From Phlebopus portentosus (Eukaryota; Basidiomycota; Agaricomycetes; Boletales; Boletinellaceae): a DNA stretch of 64,000 nt. The position numbers and the translations under genes are program-made. The stretch is from contig JAYXKI010000011.1 in the NCBI GenBank assembly GCA_037892935.1, positions 62,001-126,000 of the forward strand. Reading direction: 5' to 3'. Under the pieces are notes generated by a model. The model ran no database searches, was not told the origin of the DNA, and saw nothing but the letters and a program-made list of their open reading frames with translations. Shown one piece after another: positions 58,934 through 64,000 of this stretch. How positions within the stretch are numbered: the first letter of the stretch is position 1; each line of letters starts with the position of its first letter.

Positions 58934-60300
58934 ATGTTTTGAACTGCGAAATGACGAGAAGACAAAAAAGGGAAAGAATTCTGAAGTATAGTGAAGTATC
59001 TTGCTGGTTGTACAGTACGCATAACCAAGTAGAAATGAAGCATATAAACAATAGACGCTTGATAAACGCATACATATAGAAGACTGACGCAATTGTATTC
59101 TATATAGGCATCAATCTGCCTTAAGATTGGAAATAAGCTTCGAACAGCCAGATCTATGCATATATAAAGTGTCGTTGCTTCACGCGAATACAGCAGATAC
59201 ACTCCCAACCGTTCGCTATCCATGTACCTCACATCCCAGTTCGTAGCCTGTGAGTCCTCCAGTCTCGACCCCAAGTCGCACGCCTGGCCAGCTCCGCTCG
59301 CACTAGCCCCCTTCAAATGAAGCAACATATGATACCCACTGACCGTCAGAAGGCTCAGCAAAGCAAACGTCATGCTGTTCAAGTATGTCGTTGTCGCGAT
59401 AGGGTTTCTTCAAGAGGTTTTGTTGTGTATCCATTTCCTATCCGGTCAGGAGCAACTGTTCCAATTTGTCTCGAAACAAAAATTCATTCGTCAATGGGAG
59501 TTTAGCAATGAAGTTTCAAGGATCTTTAACCATCATTGTATGTGGCTCGAAGGATCGAGAGCGAATGAATGTAATGTATTCTATTCAAATCGAGATTAAG
59601 CAGTGACACAAGAAAGGAAAAGACCCGGAGCACGTACGGCATAGATTGTTGGCCCAGTAACTGAACTGGCCTGAGCCGAGCGAGCGAATGTTTGGATCAT
59701 AATCAGGCATTTATCGTATGCATATGAGTATGTCTTGCTTACATCTATTGATTGGACAAAGCATGAGCACCTCGATTGATCGCATTATAAAAATATTTGG
59801 TGAGCATTTACTTACGATGCTGGAGTATGAGACTTCGAGTCATCTTGAGGTGCAAACAGGATTCAGATGAAAAAGGATCACGATACCAAGGAGCATTATG
59901 ATTTGAAGACGTACAGAAATAGCTGAAGCTGCTCCGAGTATCCCGACATAACAAGTTAAACGACGGCTACAGCATCATTATGTCATGTATCAGAGGAAAA
60001 AACCGAGATGCTCACTGCGAAGTAAATGCAATTGATAAGGCGCAGAGGTCGTTTCGGTACGAGATCATACCAGAATGATCAGGAGCATACTAGTAGAAAT
60101 ATCCAGTCGAGCTTACCCAGAAGTACTTGATCTGTCGATATATCATTAGAATGGGTCATTCAAAGAAGATTGGTCGTATCTCTCGTTCTGTCTTGATGAT
60201 TGCATCGTAAAACAGAACAGATGAGAAAGTACTTTGGAATTTTGGCAATTGATGTTCTGGAATGAGAATATGTACAATTGGGCTGGAGGTACGTTTTGAA
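58934..60300 (-). pseudogene. Decayed DUF6533-like gene
   Basis: Minus-strand remnants follow the exon order of the intact gene at 40.7-42.3 kb. About 60115-60130 gives IKYFW (DUF6533 hallmark). About 60010-60040 gives NDLCALSIAFTSQ, compared with FRDILCVLSAFFTSQ. About 59890-59970 gives YVGILGAASAI, compared with FCGILGASSGI. About 59250-59390 gives TYLNSMTFALLSLLTVSGYH then MLLHLKG. The middle exons between 59400 and 59850 contain stops and no matching frame. The last frame runs on far beyond the usual end to 58909 and overlaps the final codons of the isomerase gene, suggesting loss of its stop. A functional product is unlikely, but unrecognised exons cannot be excluded. Confidence 0.5.
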
Positions 60301-60637
60301 TGTTAGACCGTAAGGAAGACATTATTCTCTTGATGAGAGTCATAGAGTCGTAGGCGTAGGGATGCGGAAAGGTTCTGTGATGAGGGTACAGACATCACTC
60401 GTGATTTCTTTGACTTATATAAAGTGGGCATCAGGAAGGTTACCCTGGCAGAAGAATTTCTCCTTGGAGATCATGATGAAGTCCTTGTCCAACATGCAAA
60501 TTGAGTGCACTATCTGTGAAGCATATGGCTTAAAGAGATCGGAAAACTCAGCCAAGCCAATCCTCGTTCGCCTCAGTCCTGAACACTATCGATAGGAAAA
60601 TAAAAGTATATTTGCATTGAGAACATATTTTCTTAGT
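60301..60637. other. Intergenic
   Basis: Between the decayed DUF6533 copy and the 3' end of the NTPase gene. One small plus ORF (60362-60595) has no recognisable feature. Confidence 0.45.
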
Positions 60638-63600
60638 CTATTTTACGTCTGTTCTGACCGCGCACTGCCTTTGCCCTTCCCCTTCCCCCTTTTTTCCCCT
60701 TGATGTATTCGCCTGATGGTTCGATGTAGTTGCTTGATTTGATACAGTGGCTGAATCATAGTTGATTTTCCTTTTGGAGCGACGCTCAGTATTCAACTGT
60801 GAGGTCCACGTCACCATCCCGCCCAATCGTCTCTGCACGTCATCTTTCTTGTCACGAGTGAGTTCAGGGCAGAATTTCCAGAACGGCCAATCCTCCCCTA
60901 AACAAGGAGTCATATAGCGCAGAAAATCCTTGACTTCGTCTTCGCCTGGGGGAATATATGGAGCTTTCCATCCCTGCGAACAGGCAAGCAGAGAATTCCA
61001 GCTAGCGCTCGGGTTGCTCGATTTCCACGTTCCCTGGATACAAGGAAGAATGTCGCTGCTGATACCAGCACACCAGATGTCAACTGCGAAGTAACTTTTC
61101 CCGCCTTCAACCTCGACGACCTTTATCCTACCCGTGATAGAAGGCCGCGAGGCCGCCAAGGCGAAAACAACCCGCACGACGGGCGGTAGGTATTTAGTCT
61201 CACTGTCGACAATGCCGAGTCCGTACACTTCCATTGCGTCTAAAACGTGCCACTGGGGAACGTAAGTATATCTGGGATTGTTCTTCACCTGAAAGAGCAT
61301 GGCGCTAATGAGGAACCGATCTATTTCATCTTGAAAGGAGAACGGAGCAACTGCGTCCACTGCTTCTTGGCAATTTGCGCAGAGCAAAGCGGCCCCGCGC
61401 ATAAGTAAGCCAGCTAAATATTGACGCTGCAATACGGATTGTTGGAAGCACTTGATGAAGTGGTTGAAGTGCATACGCGTATCTTTGAAGATGGTGTCTA
61501 TATGTTCCTGTATCCCTTCAATTTCTCCAAATAGAGCACGTAGGAAATCAGGAACAGTGAAGACACGATCCCATTCGATTAATTTCGGCTCTACTGGATG
61601 GCGAAGGTTTTCGAGAGAATCGCTCGAGAAGGATGCGACATCCCGTAGTCGTATATTCTTCCACATGGCCTCGATGTTTCTCCTGCAGACGGCTTCATCC
61701 CTGGCCAAAAGCAGAATCAGAAGCGCCACCAATTCTCCTCGGTCACCTTTGTTTACAGAGAAGCCGCCGAGAATGATCTTCATTGCAGGGAGAATCTTTT
61801 CAACGCAGTTCTTCATTACCACGAATGATGCTTCCGAAAGTACCGGCTCCGAAGAAGACATGCTGACCATAGTTTGGTCTTCCGGGTCGAGGCGCAAGCA
61901 AATGCGCATATGGTTCTCCACGAATCTATACTGAAATGGCGACGAGCTTTGAAATTCGATGGGGAGTCGGTGACAAAGGCACGCTATCATTTGCTCGTCA
62001 TTAATCTGCCACGTATCGTCTATTGCGGTCCAGTTCAGAAGTTTTATGACTGCGAAGCGCATTGCGTCACGACGAACCAAGAACTTCGTCCTGGCATCCC
62101 GATGATCGCGATCAGACGACTGGCTTGCAGACATCGAGCCGAATGAAACGTCACCACCTGAGATACCACCTTCAATTCTCCACTTGTCTACACGCGTTGC
62201 CCATCTGTATGGAATCAGTTGTAAGCAGCATCCTCGGAACGGTGAAGAGTGTAACACATACAGGGGCCGGCCTAAGTGCATCATGGTCCATTCCGATGCT
62301 GCTTGTTGGACTGTCATCGTTCCTTCGTCAAATGCGATATGTTCGGCATCGAAAGCGTCAAAAATACACCCCGTGAAAGCGGGGTTCAGTTTAAGATGCC
62401 CGTCCAGAATTCTTGTCGACCCATCCGGAAGTCCGAACGGAGACAAGAATGGTGCGATATGACCTGTCGTAGATAGGAACAAGGAGAAAAAGGGAACACC
62501 CTTCAGGTAATTTAGCCGCTTACGAAGCGAGCTAAGGATCGGGGGCTTTCTGTTGTCATCTTGAACGTTGGTTAGCATCGAAGATTCGTCAAATGCGACA
62601 ATGAAGAGCAGTTCGGACGACGGCTTTAACAAATTAAGTTGGATGGCGAGGGCGTCGCCGGCTAAGCCTGGATTCAAAGAATCCTGCTTAGCCGAGCCGG
62701 TAGCTGGCTGTTGAGATTCTCTTTAGTTTACCTGAAATTACAAGGAAATAGCGAGACGTACGGAACTGGCGGATCTTGCGAGTGTTTCAGCTCGGTTGAT
62801 TATTTCACTATAAAACTTTAGGCGATCCTCGCTCGGATCGTTGTACCGTTGACCCTTTGTCATGAATTGCCTGAAATCCGCCGAGGCTTGTCTATACATG
62901 TCCAGCGTATTTGCATTCTCAGAACGGATCTTGGTTATGATTTCTTTCAATTTTGCCTCCGTTGATTCGAAGAGGGCCTGAAAGAACGCGTCTATCCGGT
63001 TAATTGCATAAGACTCGTTGAATCGCCGTGGCGTCGCGTCATCAAGTTCTATCGAGTTCAGAAAGTACTTTCGGACTTTGTCATCGGGTGGAGGGAAGCC
63101 TGGGCCGACAAACAGAATGCTTGAGTCTGTGTCCTTATGTCGTAATAAGTGGCCTACCAGTTGTCTTAGGGTCTCTCAGGCATATAGGAATGACGAAGTG
63201 TTCGGTGCCGAGTTGATCAACCATACGCGATTTTCCGGTGCCAGATGATTGGATGATGGCGCACATGTTAGCGTACTGGTCTTTGTCCTTCTTCTCGGCA
63301 GCGTACAGCCTAGAAATATGATTCCAAAGTTCCTCATGCAATGTCCCTTGGTACGGGATCTCCCATGCAGCGATAGTTGCTAAATGAAATAATTTTCAAT
63401 CACAGCACGAAGTCCGTAAAGTCTGCCGTACATACCGTTCTCCTGTGCTCGACGGTCATTTGGCTTTTCGGGACTGGATGCATCATTATCGGGTCGCTGC
63501 AGGAAGAATGCTTATGGGGAGTCAATCAACATATCCTTTTAACATGTAGACTGCAACTTACTATCATTCATAAGTTCCGTAAGTTTGTCCGTCCAGGTAG

Positions 63601-64000
63601 CTTGATCAACCGCATTGTCCGCCAGCAATGTCTTCAACCTCTTGAGTAAGTCATTGCGCGCACCATGCTCCAGCCCATTCAATCGGGAAGAACAGCTATC
63701 TTTGTTCAACAGACCAGGGTCCACCTTCGTATCCATACCTTGATCCACACACGCCGAGAGGAATGCCGTTATCGCCGCCGCGAGCAAGTCAATCACAGGT
63801 GCGAGACCATTTGTTTCCCCACTCTCCACAAGGTAGGAATAAGCAAGGTAGCCTCCCATGAAATGCTTCTTCCACGAGGCATCTTTCACCTGATTGAAGA
63901 CGTTCTCCTGCCAGGCGATTGGATCGGTTGCGTGAACGTTCACCTCTGTGCTACTCAGGCTCGCCAGGCTATTCGAGTCGTAGTCAATGTTGTCTTGGTC
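60638..64000 (-). CDS. Large P-loop NTPase of unknown role (5' end outside the window)
   Basis: The gene enters from the right edge and ends at 60638. The exon at 63540-64000 is hydrophilic and helical (NVHATDPIAWQENVFNQVKD). Across short introns comes the Walker A motif IIQSSGTGKSRMVDQLG (about 63210-63270), then FVIPICLRDPKTTG joined to FPPPDDKVRKYFLNSIE over about 63117-63186. The 679-codon last exon opens with Walker B (LLFIVAFDESS) and a sensor-like FLSTTGH. It then runs through a long C-terminal region containing YFAVDIWCAGISSD and a basic, Gln/Ser-rich end. ATP or GTP binding is well supported. The GTGKSR/AFDES layout recalls fungal NTPases discussed with Crinkler-like and STAND proteins, but I cannot assign a subfamily. 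Confidence 0.75.

Noticed and set aside
1..64000. CRISPR arrays, operons, riboswitches and bacterial insertion sequences
   Set aside because: The window is eukaryotic; no regularly spaced identical repeats or transposase genes were seen.

Overview
The window is nuclear DNA from a filamentous basidiomycete, most likely an Agaricomycete. The genes are dense and split by many short (about 50-65 nt) GT-AG introns. The gene families are typical of mushroom-forming fungi: DUF6533 and DUF6534 seven-helix proteins, an SRPK-like kinase, clustered P450s, a Zn2Cys6 regulator and a large orphan P-loop NTPase. No bacterial, viral or organellar gene was seen. Gene models were built by hand-translating reading frames and choosing splice sites that join them. 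Where I counted exons (dsk2, thaumatin-like protein, UbiA, MnSOD, both Pmp3 genes), the totals divide by three and restore family motifs.

Layout. 0-9 kb: a decayed duplicate of the upstream region and first codons of the ubiquilin gene, an SRPK-like kinase, a mariner-type MITE, a decayed minus-strand ORF, then intact dsk2. 9.6-10.8 kb: a secreted thaumatin-like protein, followed by 3.1 kb with no confident gene. 13.9-34.5 kb: a UbiA-type prenyltransferase/terpene cyclase, a Zn2Cys6 transcription factor, a DUF6533 protein, a secreted protein built from two tandem domains, and three tandem P450s. This set could be a terpenoid-type biosynthetic locus. 35-42 kb: tRNA-His(GTG), two Pmp3-family genes, a DUF6534 gene and a DUF6533 gene. 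43-48.6 kb: housekeeping genes (Cdc20/Fizzy-type APC/C activator, mitoribosomal mL44, Mn superoxide dismutase). 49.5-51 kb: a gene-poor stretch with an orphan WD40-like exon and a CACTA-type MITE. 51-59 kb: two tandem amino-acid permeases and glucose-6-phosphate isomerase. 59-60.3 kb: a decayed DUF6533 paralogue. 60.6-64 kb: the 3' part of a large P-loop NTPase gene that runs off the window.

Local gene duplication is a recurring pattern: P450 x3, permease x2, Pmp3 x2, DUF6533 x3 (one decayed), a within-gene domain duplication and the dsk2 upstream duplicate. The strongest candidates for something new are the UbiA/regulator/P450 neighbourhood, the two-domain secreted protein with its intron differences, the micro-exons, the two non-autonomous transposons and the terminal NTPase.
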